A DNA stretch of 64,000 bases from Desulfurivibrio sp. (GCA_003605035.1 QZKJ01000113.1:1-64000), one strand, 5' to 3'. Positions 53,051 to 60,873 are shown, counted from the stretch's first letter. The notes: generated by a model from the letters alone, not told the origin. A program made the numbers and translations.

Positions 53051-53407
53051 ATGATGAATCAAGTCGACAAGCGAAAACATCAACGGTACATCCCTTCTGC
53101 AAAAACATTTGTGTATACCGCCGACAGTTTCGGCCGCATACTGGACATCAGCGCCGGGGGCTTTTCCCTGCAATATATTGATGTGGATTCGCCGATCAGA
53201 AAGCAGGAAAATGTCGATATTCTGCTGGGAACCCTGTCCCTGATGAAAGTTCCCGTCACGGTGGTCTGGGACAGCCGCACCGGAGTTCCTCGTGGCCGGG
53301 ATGCCTCGATCATGAGCAAGGTGGGGGTGAAATTTGTTGATCTGACCAGTCAGCAAAAAGACATGATTGATTTTTTCATCTCGCAGCAGATCGCGGGCAA
53401 TGCATAA
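53051..53407 (+). CDS. PilZ domain protein
   Basis: A 118-residue stand-alone PilZ domain. The c-di-GMP motifs RKHQR (RxxxR) and DISAGGFSL (D/NxSxxG) are both intact. The start is ATG 53051 with AGGTGA six bases upstream. It is the third PilZ protein in the window and the only gene downstream of the strong promoter at 52549, so its expression may depend on that long leader. Convergent with rubrerythrin. Confidence 0.88.
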   Translation: MMNQVDKRKHQRYIPSAKTFVYTADSFGRILDISAGGFSLQYIDVDSPIRKQENVDILLGTLSLMKVPVTVVWDSRTGVPRGRDASIMSKVGVKFVDLTSQQKDMIDFFISQQIAGNA

Positions 53408-53469
53408 CCAGCCGGGAAACAGCAAACAGGCGGGTAGGCATGCCTGCTGTTTTCCCGGCGGTCCGTCGC

Positions 53470-53967
53470 TTATTCGCTCCTGAAAAAGGCATTGGCGTTG
53501 GCGCCGCAAACCGGGCATTTCTCCGGGGCCTCTTTCTCGTGGGTATGCCCGCATACCGAACAGATGTAATAATCATATTCCGCCGGTGCCGCGGCAAGAG
53601 CGTCCAGTGCCTTCTGGTAGAGTTCGGCATGCACTTTTTCCACCGCATTGGCGTATTGAAAAGAGCGGAGGGCAGCCTTATGCCCTTCAGACTCCGCATC
53701 CTTGATCATCTGCGGGTACATGTTCTTGAATTCGTGGGTTTCCCCGGCAATGGCGTCTCTCAGGTTTTCTGCGGTGGTTCCCACGCCCTTCAGGGCCCGC
53801 AGATGGGCATGGGCGTGAATGGTTTCCGCCGCCGCCGCCGCCCTGAATAGTTTTGCCGCCTGGGCAAATCCCTCTTTGTCCGCCTTACTGGCAAAGGCAA
53901 GATATTTTCTGTTCGCCTGCGATTCGCCGGCAAAGGCCTCAAGTAAATTTTCTTCTGTTTTTCCCAT
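53470..53967 (-). CDS. Rubrerythrin
   Basis: A 165-residue di-iron peroxidase. The four-helix domain supplies the ligands: E in FAGESQANRKY, E and H in AAAETIHAHAH, E in AGETHEF and E and H in AVEKVHAELY. The C-terminal rubredoxin-like domain has CSVCGHTH and CPVCGAN, binding a single iron. It reduces hydrogen peroxide using electrons from rubredoxin or NAD(P)H and protects anaerobes during air exposure. With bacteriohemerythrin it shows an oxygen-defence theme. The gene is monocistronic. Confidence 0.96.
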   Translation of the reverse strand: MGKTEENLLEAFAGESQANRKYLAFASKADKEGFAQAAKLFRAAAAAETIHAHAHLRALKGVGTTAENLRDAIAGETHEFKNMYPQMIKDAESEGHKAALRSFQYANAVEKVHAELYQKALDALAAAPAEYDYYICSVCGHTHEKEAPEKCPVCGANANAFFRSE

Positions 53968-54426
53968 GGCTCATCCTTTCTTCTTTTGATTGTCAATTCC
54001 GATTACCAGCCGATGCCGCTGCGAGAAAAGGGCGGTAATCAGGTTTTTTATGGAGAGGACTCAGGTTGGTGGTCAGATTATATTGAATTTTTTCCCCGCA
54101 TTCCAGACTTTTAGTCCCGAGGTGTCAGGCAAGGACACGGTCAGCAGGATGGCGGCCGGTAAAATGTCTAGAATTGTCAGATAATTATCCAGTCGTTCCG
54201 CCAGCAACCCCGGCACTATTATTTTTTCTGAATGCCGCCCGCTAGCAGGCAGAGGAGAATTGCCGAGATGGGTGGCGGGGAGGAGCGCACCTGCTGAAAC
54301 ATGCCCGAACTCACAGACTTTTTTGACATATGCCCAAACGTAAAGTATACAATTATATTGTATCATTACTCTGTTACAGGTCTGACCTCGGTCCCGCGCT
54401 CTCATCACATTAACTGATTTTGCCCT
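53968..54426. other. Intergenic region with a promoter near its right end
   Basis: No gene seen in the left 350 bases. The right end carries the strong promoter and palindrome described separately at 54323-54363. The start of the rubrerythrin gene has no clear promoter by eye. Confidence 0.4.
54323..54363 (+). promoter_or_regulatory. Promoter with an overlapping palindromic operator
   Basis: TTGACA (54323-54328), 17 bases, TATACA (54346-54351). The perfect palindrome ATACAAT-TAT-ATTGTAT (54347-54363) covers the -10 box and the start point, the classic place for a repressor. It drives the receiver-TPR gene with a leader of about 70 bases. Confidence 0.7.
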
Positions 54427-55590
54427 ATGAACTCGCAGTCGCAGATGCAGGAAATCGATTTTCTCCTGGTCGGTCAGGATAAGGAGATACTGGAACAGGA
54501 TGCCCGCATTCTCCGGGAATCGGGGCATGAAAACATCCGGATGGTGTCTGCTGGCATCGAGGCGCGCCATGTGCTGAAAAATTCCCGGGTGCGCTTTGTG
54601 ATTACTGATCTGCAGATGCCCTGCATGAACGGTATCGAGCTGCTCAGGCTCATCAGGCGGACCCCTGGTTTGTCGGATATCCCGGTGCTGATCATCTCCG
54701 ATAACCGCCAGAAGGAAATGATCCTCTATGCCATCGACGAGATGGTCGACGGCTACCTGGCCACGCCATACAGCGGGGAGGACCTGCTCCAGTCCATCAA
54801 TAATATTCATAAAAGAAGAAAGCTGACTGCCCTGCAGCAGGAGCTCCGCCTGGCCCGGCATCTCATCCTGGTCAAAAATTATGAAAAGGCCATTGACCGG
54901 GCCAAGGGGGTTCTCGCCCTTGACAGGAACAACAGCGAAGCCCTGTTTATACTCAGCGAAGGTTACTTCTGGCTGCAGGAACTGGATAAGGCCAGACAGT
55001 TTCTGACCCTGTACCTGAAGGGGAACCCGGCCAGCGGCAAAGGCATGCATCTGCTGAGCAAGGTGTGCCGGCTGGACGGGGCATACGGCGATGCCTTCGG
55101 ACTGCTGCTGAAAGCGCACAGGGAAAACCCGCTTAATCTCGACCTGGCCATTGACCTGGGCAAGTTTTATCTGGAAATGGAGATGGAGGACAAGGCCCGG
55201 GAAATTTTTGCTGAGGTGATGTCGAGCGGGCCTACTGATCTGAATCTCATCAAAATAGGCAAGGCCCTGCTGAAAAAGGGCCGGCTGGAGGAGGCGGCCG
55301 GCTGCCTGGATAAAACAAGACAACCGCTGCCCGAGACAGCCTTCATCTTCGCCCAGCTGGGTCAGAAGCTCTGCGATGCCGGCAACCTGGAGGCAGGGGT
55401 ACGCCAGCTCAGGAAAAGCCTGGAGCTTGTCCCCGATCACCCGGAATATCTGGTGAAGCTTGCCGAGATGTCCCTGAAACAGGGCGATATTGCCCGGGCC
55501 AGGGAGGCGCTTGAGCAATGTCTGCAGTGCCATCCCGGCCATGAGCAGGCAGGAAAACTGCTGGAGATCCTGGCCAGGGGGGCGGCGTGA
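54427..55590 (+). CDS. Degenerate receiver domain plus TPR protein
   Basis: A 387-residue protein. Residues 1-135 form a receiver domain with phosphoacceptor D61 in VITDLQMPCMNGIELL. Two key positions are changed: the acidic pair near the N-terminus reads LLVGQDKE instead of VDDD, and the switch lysine is T113 (GYLATPY for the usual KPF). So phosphorylation may be weak or absent. Residues about 140-387 are TPR repeats (for example AIDRAKGVLALDRNNSEALF and KLAEMSLKQGDIARAREALE), a protein-binding scaffold. No output DNA-binding domain. Promoter and operator lie directly upstream. Confidence 0.88.
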   Translation: MNSQSQMQEIDFLLVGQDKEILEQDARILRESGHENIRMVSAGIEARHVLKNSRVRFVITDLQMPCMNGIELLRLIRRTPGLSDIPVLIISDNRQKEMILYAIDEMVDGYLATPYSGEDLLQSINNIHKRRKLTALQQELRLARHLILVKNYEKAIDRAKGVLALDRNNSEALFILSEGYFWLQELDKARQFLTLYLKGNPASGKGMHLLSKVCRLDGAYGDAFGLLLKAHRENPLNLDLAIDLGKFYLEMEMEDKAREIFAEVMSSGPTDLNLIKIGKALLKKGRLEEAAGCLDKTRQPLPETAFIFAQLGQKLCDAGNLEAGVRQLRKSLELVPDHPEYLVKLAEMSLKQGDIARAREALEQCLQCHPGHEQAGKLLEILARGAA

Positions 55591-55620
55591 GCAGCCATCG
55601 CCCTGTCTCCCCCCCGCATA

Positions 55621-56400
55621 TCAGGCCAGGGATTTGAGCCGCTGCTGGATCAGCTGCAGATCATGCCAGGCCCCTTTTTTCAGTTCCGGCGTCTTGAGCA
55701 GCAGGGCGGGATGAAAGGTGGGCATCAGGGGAACGCCCTGGCAGTCATGAAATCGTCCCCGCAGGCTCAGCAGCGACTGGGAGGTTTTGAGCATGGTCTG
55801 GCTGGCCAGCTGACCCATGGTGCAGATGATTTTCGGTTTGAGCAGTTCAATCTGCCGCAGGAGAAAGGGCAGGCAGGCGGCGGTTTCCGCGGCGGTCACG
55901 CTGCGCTCCGCCGGCGGCGCGCACTTGGCGATGCTGGTCAGATGGATGTCGTCCAAGGCAAGGTTGATGGCGCCGAGCATTTTTTGCAGCAGCTCCCGGG
56001 GCGCGCCGCTGATCGGCCTGTTTGCCTCCTCTTCCCCGGGGCCTGCAGGATCAACGATGATCAGGAGGGCCGTGCCCTGCCGGACAGATCCTTCGCCGAA
56101 GATGATCTGCTGCCCTGATTTTCCCAGCGAACACTGCTGGCAGCTCGCCAGCTCGCGCCGGAGATCATCCAGGGTCAGGCGGCCCGCCCGGTCCGGCCCG
56201 GCCGTCTGGCCGCCGGCCCTGGCTGGCGCGCTGACCGGCGCGGGAACAGAGGGTTGTGGTGTTGCCTTTGCCCCTGCCGGTTTGAGAAAATTCTGTAATT
56301 CCCGGGTCACGGGGTAGTCGAGTTCACATTGCCGGTGAAAGGCGACCAGGTTGCGGGTGGCCTGCAGCAGTCCGGTCAGGGAGGAAAGATCATCCGGCAT
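55621..56400 (-). CDS. Uracil-DNA glycosylase superfamily protein, degenerate motif
   Basis: About 259 residues, family 4-like. Four Fe-S cysteines are present (CQQC, KCAPP, AACLPF). The later motifs [15 protein letters not shown] and [10 protein letters not shown] match, including the His of HPxxLL. In motif 1, where family 4 has GEAPGxxED, this protein reads [12 protein letters not shown], so the usual catalytic acidic residue is displaced. The N-terminal 80 residues are a Pro/Ala-rich linker. I start it at ATG 56400, which overlaps the trmFO stop by eleven bases. It could still bind or excise a damaged base. Confidence 0.82.
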   Translation of the reverse strand: MPDDLSSLTGLLQATRNLVAFHRQCELDYPVTRELQNFLKPAGAKATPQPSVPAPVSAPARAGGQTAGPDRAGRLTLDDLRRELASCQQCSLGKSGQQIIFGEGSVRQGTALLIIVDPAGPGEEEANRPISGAPRELLQKMLGAINLALDDIHLTSIAKCAPPAERSVTAAETAACLPFLLRQIELLKPKIICTMGQLASQTMLKTSQSLLSLRGRFHDCQGVPLMPTFHPALLLKTPELKKGAWHDLQLIQQRLKSLA

Positions 56401-57724
56401 GAATAGCCTGCCATGCGCGCAGAGCCTTGAGGGCCTTTTCCGCCCGCAGCTGGCCGCGCAGTTTTTTCGGCACCTTTCTGCCGTTCTCGCCGGCGAGATC
56501 GGCAAAGAGGCCGAAGTTGATGTTGGATGGCTGGAAATGGGCGGCATCGGTGGCGGTGAGATGGCGGATAAGCGCGCCATGCGCCGTCTCGGCCGGCGGT
56601 GGCACAGGTTCGCGGCCCTGCAGCAGGTGAGCGGCGTTGATGCCGGCCAGCAGCCCCATGGCGCTTGATTCCACGTAGCCTTCCACCCCGGTGATCTGAC
56701 CGGCCAGCAGGATGTCCTCTCTTGCTTTGAGCTGCAGGGTCGCCTCCAGCACCCTGGGGCCGCAGACAAAGGTATTGCGGTGGATGCTGCCCAGCCGTTC
56801 GAATTCCGCCTGCTCCATGCCCGGAATAAGGCGAAAGACTCGCTGCTGCTCGGAATAGGTCAGTTTGGTCTGAAACCCCACCATGTTGTAATGGGTAGCC
56901 GCCACATTCTCCTTCCTGAGCTGGACCACCGCGTAAGGGTCGCGGCCGGTGCGGGGATCCGGCAGCCCCACCGGCTTCATGGGTCCGAAGCGCAGGGTGT
57001 CCACGCCGCGTTCGAGCATCACCTCGATGGGCAGGCAACCCTCGAAATATTTTTTTTCCTCAAAGTGTTTCAAACTCACCTTGTCCGCCGCTGCCAGGGC
57101 CGTGATAAAGGTCAGGTACTGGTTCCTGTCCATGGGGCAGTTGAGATAGTCTCCCGGCCCCTCGTCATAGCGGGAGGCCTGATAGATGATCTCCCGGTTC
57201 AGCGAGTCGGCGGTGACAATCGGGGCAATGGCATCGTAAAAGGCGAGATGCGCGCCGGTAATTTCCTGCAGGGAGCGGGCCAGCCCGTCGCTGGTCAAGG
57301 GGCCGGTGGCCAGGATGGTCAGCGGATGGGCTGCCGCCGCCCGGGGAATGGCGCTGAGTTCCTCGCGGCGGACCGCGATGGCCGGGTGCGCTGCGATTTT
57401 TTCCGTGATAAAGCGGGCAAACAGAGTACGGTCAACCGCCAGGGCCTTGCCGGCCGGCACTCTGGTTGCGGCTGCGGCAGCCATGATCAGCGAGTCAAGC
57501 TGCCGCATCTCCTCTTTGAGCAGGCCGACGGCTGAAAAGGGGTCATCGGAGCGAAAAGAGTTGCTGCAGACCAGTTCCGCCAGATCAGGGGAGGAGTGGG
57601 CCGGGCTGAATCGCTGTGGTTTCATGTCATAGAGGATCACCCGGCAGCCGCGTTGCGCCGCCTGCCAGGCGGCCTCGCAGCCAGCCAGTCCTCCGCCGAT
57701 GATGGTCAGAAACCGGTCGTCCAT
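56390..57724 (-). CDS. trmFO: Methylenetetrahydrofolate--tRNA-(uracil-5-)-methyltransferase TrmFO
   Basis: A 444-residue FAD protein that makes ribothymidine 54 in tRNA using methylenetetrahydrofolate. The FAD fold opens [19 protein letters not shown], followed by the conserved [19 protein letters not shown] and [20 protein letters not shown]. The C-terminal lines [20 protein letters not shown] are also typical. Its 3' end overlaps the UDG-like gene. Its 5' side faces the tiny-ORF/terminator array, 225 bases away. Confidence 0.96.
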   Translation of the reverse strand: MDDRFLTIIGGGLAGCEAAWQAAQRGCRVILYDMKPQRFSPAHSSPDLAELVCSNSFRSDDPFSAVGLLKEEMRQLDSLIMAAAAATRVPAGKALAVDRTLFARFITEKIAAHPAIAVRREELSAIPRAAAAHPLTILATGPLTSDGLARSLQEITGAHLAFYDAIAPIVTADSLNREIIYQASRYDEGPGDYLNCPMDRNQYLTFITALAAADKVSLKHFEEKKYFEGCLPIEVMLERGVDTLRFGPMKPVGLPDPRTGRDPYAVVQLRKENVAATHYNMVGFQTKLTYSEQQRVFRLIPGMEQAEFERLGSIHRNTFVCGPRVLEATLQLKAREDILLAGQITGVEGYVESSAMGLLAGINAAHLLQGREPVPPPAETAHGALIRHLTATDAAHFQPSNINFGLFADLAGENGRKVPKKLRGQLRAEKALKALRAWQAIHAG

Positions 57725-57948
57725 TACATATCCTTCTTCTGCTTCATACCGTGCACCAACGGCTCACTGGGCGCTGGGGTGCAAGGCCCCGGCAATTAAC
57801 GGTAAATGTGGAATCAATGTATAAAAGGGGGTGGAAAAGCTGATACTTTACACAATATTGCCTGCTTTGCCAGCAAAATAACAGTATTGCCCGGGGGCTG
57901 TTTGCGGGGCTATTGGATATCTGTTGATGTGCCGGAGGGTTGGGGATG
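57725..57948. other. Region between trmFO and the array
   Basis: No gene. Two direct copies of CA(A/G)TATTGCC lie 29 bases apart near 57853 and 57883. The region must hold the trmFO promoter (leftward) and perhaps one for the array (rightward). I could not pick a clear box set. Confidence 0.3.
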
Positions 57949-57984
57949 AAAAAGGCCGGTGTTGTGAGGGCCACCGGCCTTTTT
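57949..57984 (+). terminator. First terminator, upstream of array unit 1
   Basis: AAAAAGGCCGGTG (57949-57961) pairs with CACCGGCCTTTTT (57972-57984). It has the same core GCCGGTG/CACCGGC as the array terminators but is not preceded by a tiny frame, so it may be the founder. Confidence 0.88.
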
Positions 57985-58006
57985 CAGGTGCTAAGGAGAA
58001 AAAAAA

Positions 58007-58069
58007 ATGAAGAAAAGTGAGAAATTCGAACTGCTAAGAAGTTTCCATTCTTACAGTCTTAATTATTAA
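58007..58069 (+). CDS. Array unit 1 tiny ORF (20 aa)
   Basis: Encodes MKKSEKFELLRSFHSYSLNY with AGGAG eight bases upstream. The core RS(F/V)(H/N)SY recurs in units 2-4. Peptide is basic at the N-terminus and not a membrane helix. Whether it is translated to a functional peptide, or only to control the RNA, is unknown. Confidence 0.4.
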   Translation: MKKSEKFELLRSFHSYSLNY

Positions 58070-58071
58070 GA

Positions 58072-58094
58072 TTCCTCCGGCGGGGAAAGGTTCC
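58072..58094 (+). repeat. Unit 1 hairpin and AGGTTCC element
   Basis: TTCCTC (58072-58077) pairs with GGGGAA (58082-58087), one G-T wobble, then AGGTTCC at once. Unit 2 has TTCCTC/GAGGAA and unit 4 ATCCTT/AAGGAT at the same place. Confidence 0.6.
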
Positions 58095-58107
58095 AAAAAA
58101 CAGGCAT

Positions 58108-58142
58108 AAAAAAACCGGTGATGGGGCGTCACCGGTTTTTTT
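58108..58142 (+). terminator. Terminator ending array unit 1
   Basis: CCGGTGA (58115-58121) pairs with TCACCGG (58129-58135), loop TGGGGCG, T7 after and A7 before. Confidence 0.92.
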
Positions 58143-58165
58143 ACTGCTACAAAAAAGAGGAGAGA

Positions 58166-58264
58166 ATGAGAAGAAAAGAGCAAGTAAGGAGTTTCCATTC
58201 TTACAGTCTTAATAACTTAGATTCCTCCGGTGAGGAAAGGTTCCAAAAAAAAAATCAGGCATAA
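58166..58264 (+). CDS. Array unit 2 tiny ORF (32 aa, read-through form)
   Basis: Starts MRRKEQVRSFHSYSLNN with GAGGAG just upstream. The stop found in units 1, 3 and 4 is lost here, so the frame runs on through the hairpin and AGGTTCC to a TAA just before the terminator. Confidence 0.35.
   Translation: MRRKEQVRSFHSYSLNNLDSSGEERFQKKNQA
58222..58244 (+). repeat. Unit 2 hairpin and AGGTTCC element
   Basis: TTCCTC (58222-58227) pairs perfectly with GAGGAA (58232-58237), loop CGGT, then AGGTTCC (58238-58244). Confidence 0.65.
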
Positions 58265-58297
58265 AAAAACCGGTGATGGGGCGTCACCGGTTTTTTT
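58263..58297 (+). terminator. Terminator ending array unit 2
   Basis: CCGGTGA (58270-58276) pairs with TCACCGG (58284-58290), then T7. Same loop as unit 1. Confidence 0.92.
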
Positions 58298-58320
58298 ATT
58301 ACAACAATAAAGAGGAGAAA

Positions 58321-58371
58321 ATGAAAAGAAAAGAACGAGTAAGGAGTGTCAATTCTTACAGTCTTAATTAA
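58321..58371 (+). CDS. Array unit 3 tiny ORF (16 aa)
   Basis: Encodes MKRKERVRSVNSYSLN, with GAGGAG (58312-58317) upstream. Differs from unit 2 mostly by first- and second-position changes. Confidence 0.4.
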   Translation: MKRKERVRSVNSYSLN

Positions 58372-58417
58372 TAGGATGCTTTTTTTCAGGATAGGTTCCG
58401 AAAAAAACTGTGGGCAT

Positions 58418-58452
58418 AAAAAAACCGGTGATGGGAGGTCACCGGTTTTTTT
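58418..58452 (+). terminator. Terminator ending array unit 3
   Basis: CCGGTGA (58425-58431) pairs with TCACCGG (58439-58445), then T7. Loop changed to TGGGAGG; stem unchanged. Confidence 0.92.
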
Positions 58453-58477
58453 ACAACAACCAAAAAAGAAGAAAAAA

Positions 58478-58531
58478 ATGAGAAGAGAGGAACTGGTAAG
58501 GAGTGTCAATTCTTACCGTCTTATTAATTAA
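58478..58531 (+). CDS. Array unit 4 tiny ORF (17 aa)
   Basis: Encodes MRREELVRSVNSYRLIN. Its upstream purine run (AGAAG) is a poorer ribosome-binding site than in units 1-3. Confidence 0.35.
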   Translation: MRREELVRSVNSYRLIN

Positions 58532-58532
58532 G

Positions 58533-58556
58533 ATCCTTTGGCGAAGGATAGGTTCC
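58533..58556 (+). repeat. Unit 4 hairpin and AGGTTCC element
   Basis: ATCCTT (58533-58538) pairs with AAGGAT (58544-58549), then AGGTTCC. Two pairs differ from unit 2 in both arms at once, which keeps the stem. Confidence 0.65.
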
Positions 58557-58575
58557 GGAAAAAATCCGCCGGATA

Positions 58576-58608
58576 AAAAAAAAGCCGGTGATGAGGGTCA
58601 CCGGCTTT
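58576..58608 (+). terminator. Terminator ending array unit 4
   Basis: AAAGCCGGTGA (58581-58591) pairs with TCACCGGCTTT (58598-58608). Stem is longer, as in the founder terminator; the T-run is shorter. Confidence 0.85.
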
Positions 58609-58609
58609 C

Positions 58610-58740
58610 TGTTTCCATTGCTGGAAACACTGAGAAAAATGAAAAGTGAAAAAGTAAGGTAACTGAGGATGTTAACTCTTACATTTTACAATTCATACAA
58701 CGCTCACTTCTCCCAAAAGGTTCCATGGAAAAATATTTTT
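58610..58740 (+). repeat. Decayed fifth array unit
   Basis: An ATG at 58639 opens a 7-codon frame (MKSEKVR) that stops where other units continue. GTAAGG, a CTTAC segment, and AGGTTCC (58718-58724) remain, but the terminator is replaced by TTCCATGGAA and T-rich sequence. Confidence 0.5.
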
Positions 58741-58799
58741 TTCGCTTTTCCAGAAATTGGCGGTTAGCTGGGGCACAATGTGAATTCTATTTATTTTGA

Positions 58800-58854
58800 T
58801 TGACAAGCAGGGGCGGGTAGAGTATTTAAGTAAGTTATTAATCTTAAATTTAAG
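58800..58854 (+). promoter_or_regulatory. Promoter of the RRM gene, with a palindrome in its leader
   Basis: TTGACA (58800-58805), 17 bases, TATTTA (58823-58828). The perfect palindrome CTTAAATTTAAG (58843-58854) is just past the start point. The leader is about 120 bases, long as in many cold-shock messages. Confidence 0.7.
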
Positions 58855-58955
58855 TTTTAGCATCTTCTTTTCCCGTCAATTTTCTCGCCCGACGCTGCCT
58901 CTTGGCCCCGTTTGATGCCGTTGAAGTTTTTGCTGATCACTTAAAGGAGTACAGT

Positions 58956-59222
58956 ATGAAACTTTTTCTCGGCAACCTCCCTTACAATATGAATGATACT
59001 GAGCTGAACACTCTCTGCTCGCCCTTCGGTACCGTGGTCAGTGCAAAAGTCATCACTGATCATTTTTCGGGCCAGACAAAAGGCTTCGGTTTTGTTGAGA
59101 TGTCCAGCCGTCCTGAAGGTCATAAGGTCATGGAGGGGCTCAACGGCACCGAGATCAGCCACCGTAAATTGATCTGTAACGAGGCCAAGCCGCAAAAAAA
59201 GAAGGGGCCGCGACGTCGTTAA
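58956..59222 (+). CDS. RRM (RNP-1) RNA-binding protein
   Basis: An 88-residue single RNA recognition motif: RNP-2 is LFLGNLPYN and RNP-1 is KGFGFVEM. The start ATG 58956 has AAAGGAG ten bases upstream. The C-terminus is a basic tail (KPQKKKGPRRR). Bacterial RRM proteins of this type, known best from cyanobacteria, bind single-stranded RNA and often respond to cold. The DEAD-box helicase gene downstream on the same strand suits a shared RNA-remodelling role. It has a separate promoter from the array upstream. Confidence 0.93.
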   Translation: MKLFLGNLPYNMNDTELNTLCSPFGTVVSAKVITDHFSGQTKGFGFVEMSSRPEGHKVMEGLNGTEISHRKLICNEAKPQKKKGPRRR

Positions 59223-59485
59223 GTCCTGCCATTATTATCCCCGGCACTGTTCAATTCCGTTTTATGCACCGGCATTTTCCTGCCTTTTCCATCGTCGACA
59301 AGGTCTGAGAGGGTTCTTTTGCTGTTGAATCCGCTGCCGGCAGGAAAACAGCAGGTATTGCCGCCGTTTTTCCCCGGAAAAATTAAATAAGCAAATCATA
59401 CAGCCCGGCCCGTGGTTCTTCTGTACTGAAGATAAGGACCATGGCGGCGGAGCTGACGAATTATTACCAGAAACAAGGAGTTTCA

Positions 59486-60769
59486 ATGAGTTTCACATCA
59501 TTTCATTTTCATGCAAAAATAGCCGCAGCGATCAAGGATTGCGGCTATGCCTCAGCAACCCCCATTCAACTGCAGGCGATTCCGCCGGTTCTTGCCGGCC
59601 GTGATCTCCTCGGGCTGGCCCAGACCGGGACCGGTAAAACAGCGGCTTTTGTGCTGCCCATTCTGCAGCGCCTGATGACCGGCCCCCGCAAAAAGGTGCG
59701 GGCCCTGATCGTTGCCCCTACCCGGGAGCTTGCCGAGCAGACCCACGAGTATATCGGCAAAATGGCCGGGCAGACCGGCCTTGCCAGTGCCGTGGTTTAT
59801 GGCGGAGTCGGCAAGCAGGGTCAGATCCGCCAGATCCGCAGCGGGGCGGAAATCATTGTTGCCTGTCCGGGCCGCCTGCTCGATCATCTGGATGATGGGG
59901 CGTTTCACCTCAATAATCTCGAGATGCTGGTGCTCGATGAGGCGGATCACATGTTTGACAAGGGCTTTCTGCCCGCCATCCGCCGCATATTGAAGTATGT
60001 CCCGAAGCAGCGCCAGACGCTGATCTTTTCCGCCACCATGCCTGACGAAATCCGGCATCTGGCGCAGAATATCCTGCAGGCGCCGGAAACCGTGCAGATC
60101 AATCATGACCTGCCGGCGCCCACCATATCTCATGTGCTTTTCCAGGTGGAACAGCAGAGCAAGACCGCCCTGTTGAAACAGCTCATCGAGCAGACCGAGA
60201 TGGTCTCCGCCCTGATTTTCACCCGGACCAAACACAAGGCCAAGACCCTGGCCATGCAACTGGAAAAGTCCGGCTTAAGCGTCACCTCCCTGCAGGGCAA
60301 TCTTTCCCAGCAGAAGAGACAGCAGGCCCTGGACGGCTTTAAGAGCGGGAAATTCAAAATTCTGGTGGCCACTGATATTGCGGCCCGCGGTATTGATGTG
60401 TCAAGGATTTCCCATGTGGTCAACTATGATATGCCCGATACGGCGGAGACCTATACCCACCGCACCGGCCGCACCGGCCGCGCCTGCCGCACCGGCGAGG
60501 CCTTCACCTTTGCCGGTCGTGAGGATATGAAGATGATTCAGCTCATTGAACGTAATCTGGGCAAGAAAATGGCCAGGCCGGCCTCACCGGCCATTGCCCG
60601 TGACGCATTGACTGACCATGCTGAAATGAGAGCGGAACGCCCGGCCCGGGTCGAAAGAAAAAGCAGTCATGGCCCATCCCGGTCAGCTGGGGCAGGAAAC
60701 CAGCAGAGACGCCGGGCCGTGGCCTTTGATTTTGATGTTCGCAGCCTTTCCCAGGGATCACGGCGTTAA
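59486..60769 (+). CDS. rhlE: DEAD-box RNA helicase, RhlE type
   Basis: A 427-residue helicase. Motifs in order: Q motif near ATPIQLQAIP, I AQTGTGKT, Ia PTRELAEQ, Ib PGRLLDHL, II DEAD (VLDEADHMFD), III SATMP, IV IFTRTKHKAK, V ATDIAARGIDV, VI HRTGRTGRA. The basic C-terminal extension (RRAVAFDFDVRSLSQGSRR) is typical of RhlE. The start ATG 59486 has AAGGAG five bases upstream. It unwinds RNA duplexes in ribosome assembly or mRNA decay, especially in the cold. A 17-bp intrinsic terminator follows. Confidence 0.93.
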   Translation: MSFTSFHFHAKIAAAIKDCGYASATPIQLQAIPPVLAGRDLLGLAQTGTGKTAAFVLPILQRLMTGPRKKVRALIVAPTRELAEQTHEYIGKMAGQTGLASAVVYGGVGKQGQIRQIRSGAEIIVACPGRLLDHLDDGAFHLNNLEMLVLDEADHMFDKGFLPAIRRILKYVPKQRQTLIFSATMPDEIRHLAQNILQAPETVQINHDLPAPTISHVLFQVEQQSKTALLKQLIEQTEMVSALIFTRTKHKAKTLAMQLEKSGLSVTSLQGNLSQQKRQQALDGFKSGKFKILVATDIAARGIDVSRISHVVNYDMPDTAETYTHRTGRTGRACRTGEAFTFAGREDMKMIQLIERNLGKKMARPASPAIARDALTDHAEMRAERPARVERKSSHGPSRSAGAGNQQRRRAVAFDFDVRSLSQGSRR

Positions 60770-60832
60770 AGATTGACTGACCAGCGCGGGGTGACTCGCG
60801 CAGCTTTTCTGGGGTGCATTTCCGGTAGAAAC

Positions 60833-60873
60833 AAGATGGGCATTCGCGGCCGCCGCGAATGCCCATCTTTTTT
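60833..60873. terminator. Bidirectional intrinsic terminator
   Basis: AAGATGGGCATTCGCGG (60833-60849) pairs perfectly with its complement (60853-60869), 3-base loop, T-run after. Separates rhlE from the convergent kinase gene. The loop region holds GCGGCCGC. Confidence 0.92.

Larger units (their letters stand above)
57949..58740 (+). repeat. Tandem array of tiny-ORF/hairpin/terminator units
   Basis: Four full units and one decayed unit repeat at about 150-160 bp (AGGTTCC at 58088, 58238, 58393, 58550 and 58718). Each full unit has the same order: an A/G-rich ribosome-binding stretch, an ATG-led tiny frame, a 6-bp hairpin, AGGTTCC, an A-rich stretch, and an intrinsic terminator with CCGGTGA/TCACCGG. 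The array follows an older terminator at 57949-57984. It lies between trmFO (opposite strand) and the RRM gene, which has its own promoter at 58800, so the array is a separate transcription region. Base composition is far richer in A+T than the flanks. Confidence 0.85.

Noticed and set aside
58255-58509. 84-codon Phe-rich frame on the minus strand across the array
   Set aside because: It arises from reading the A/T-runs of the terminators backwards; no start signals.
58007-58531. Tiny array ORFs as type I toxins
   Set aside because: Type I toxins have one hydrophobic membrane helix; these peptides are short, charged and polar.
57949-58740. CRISPR array
   Set aside because: Units are about 155 bp with internal ORFs and terminators, not 25-40 bp repeats with unique spacers, and no cas genes are near.
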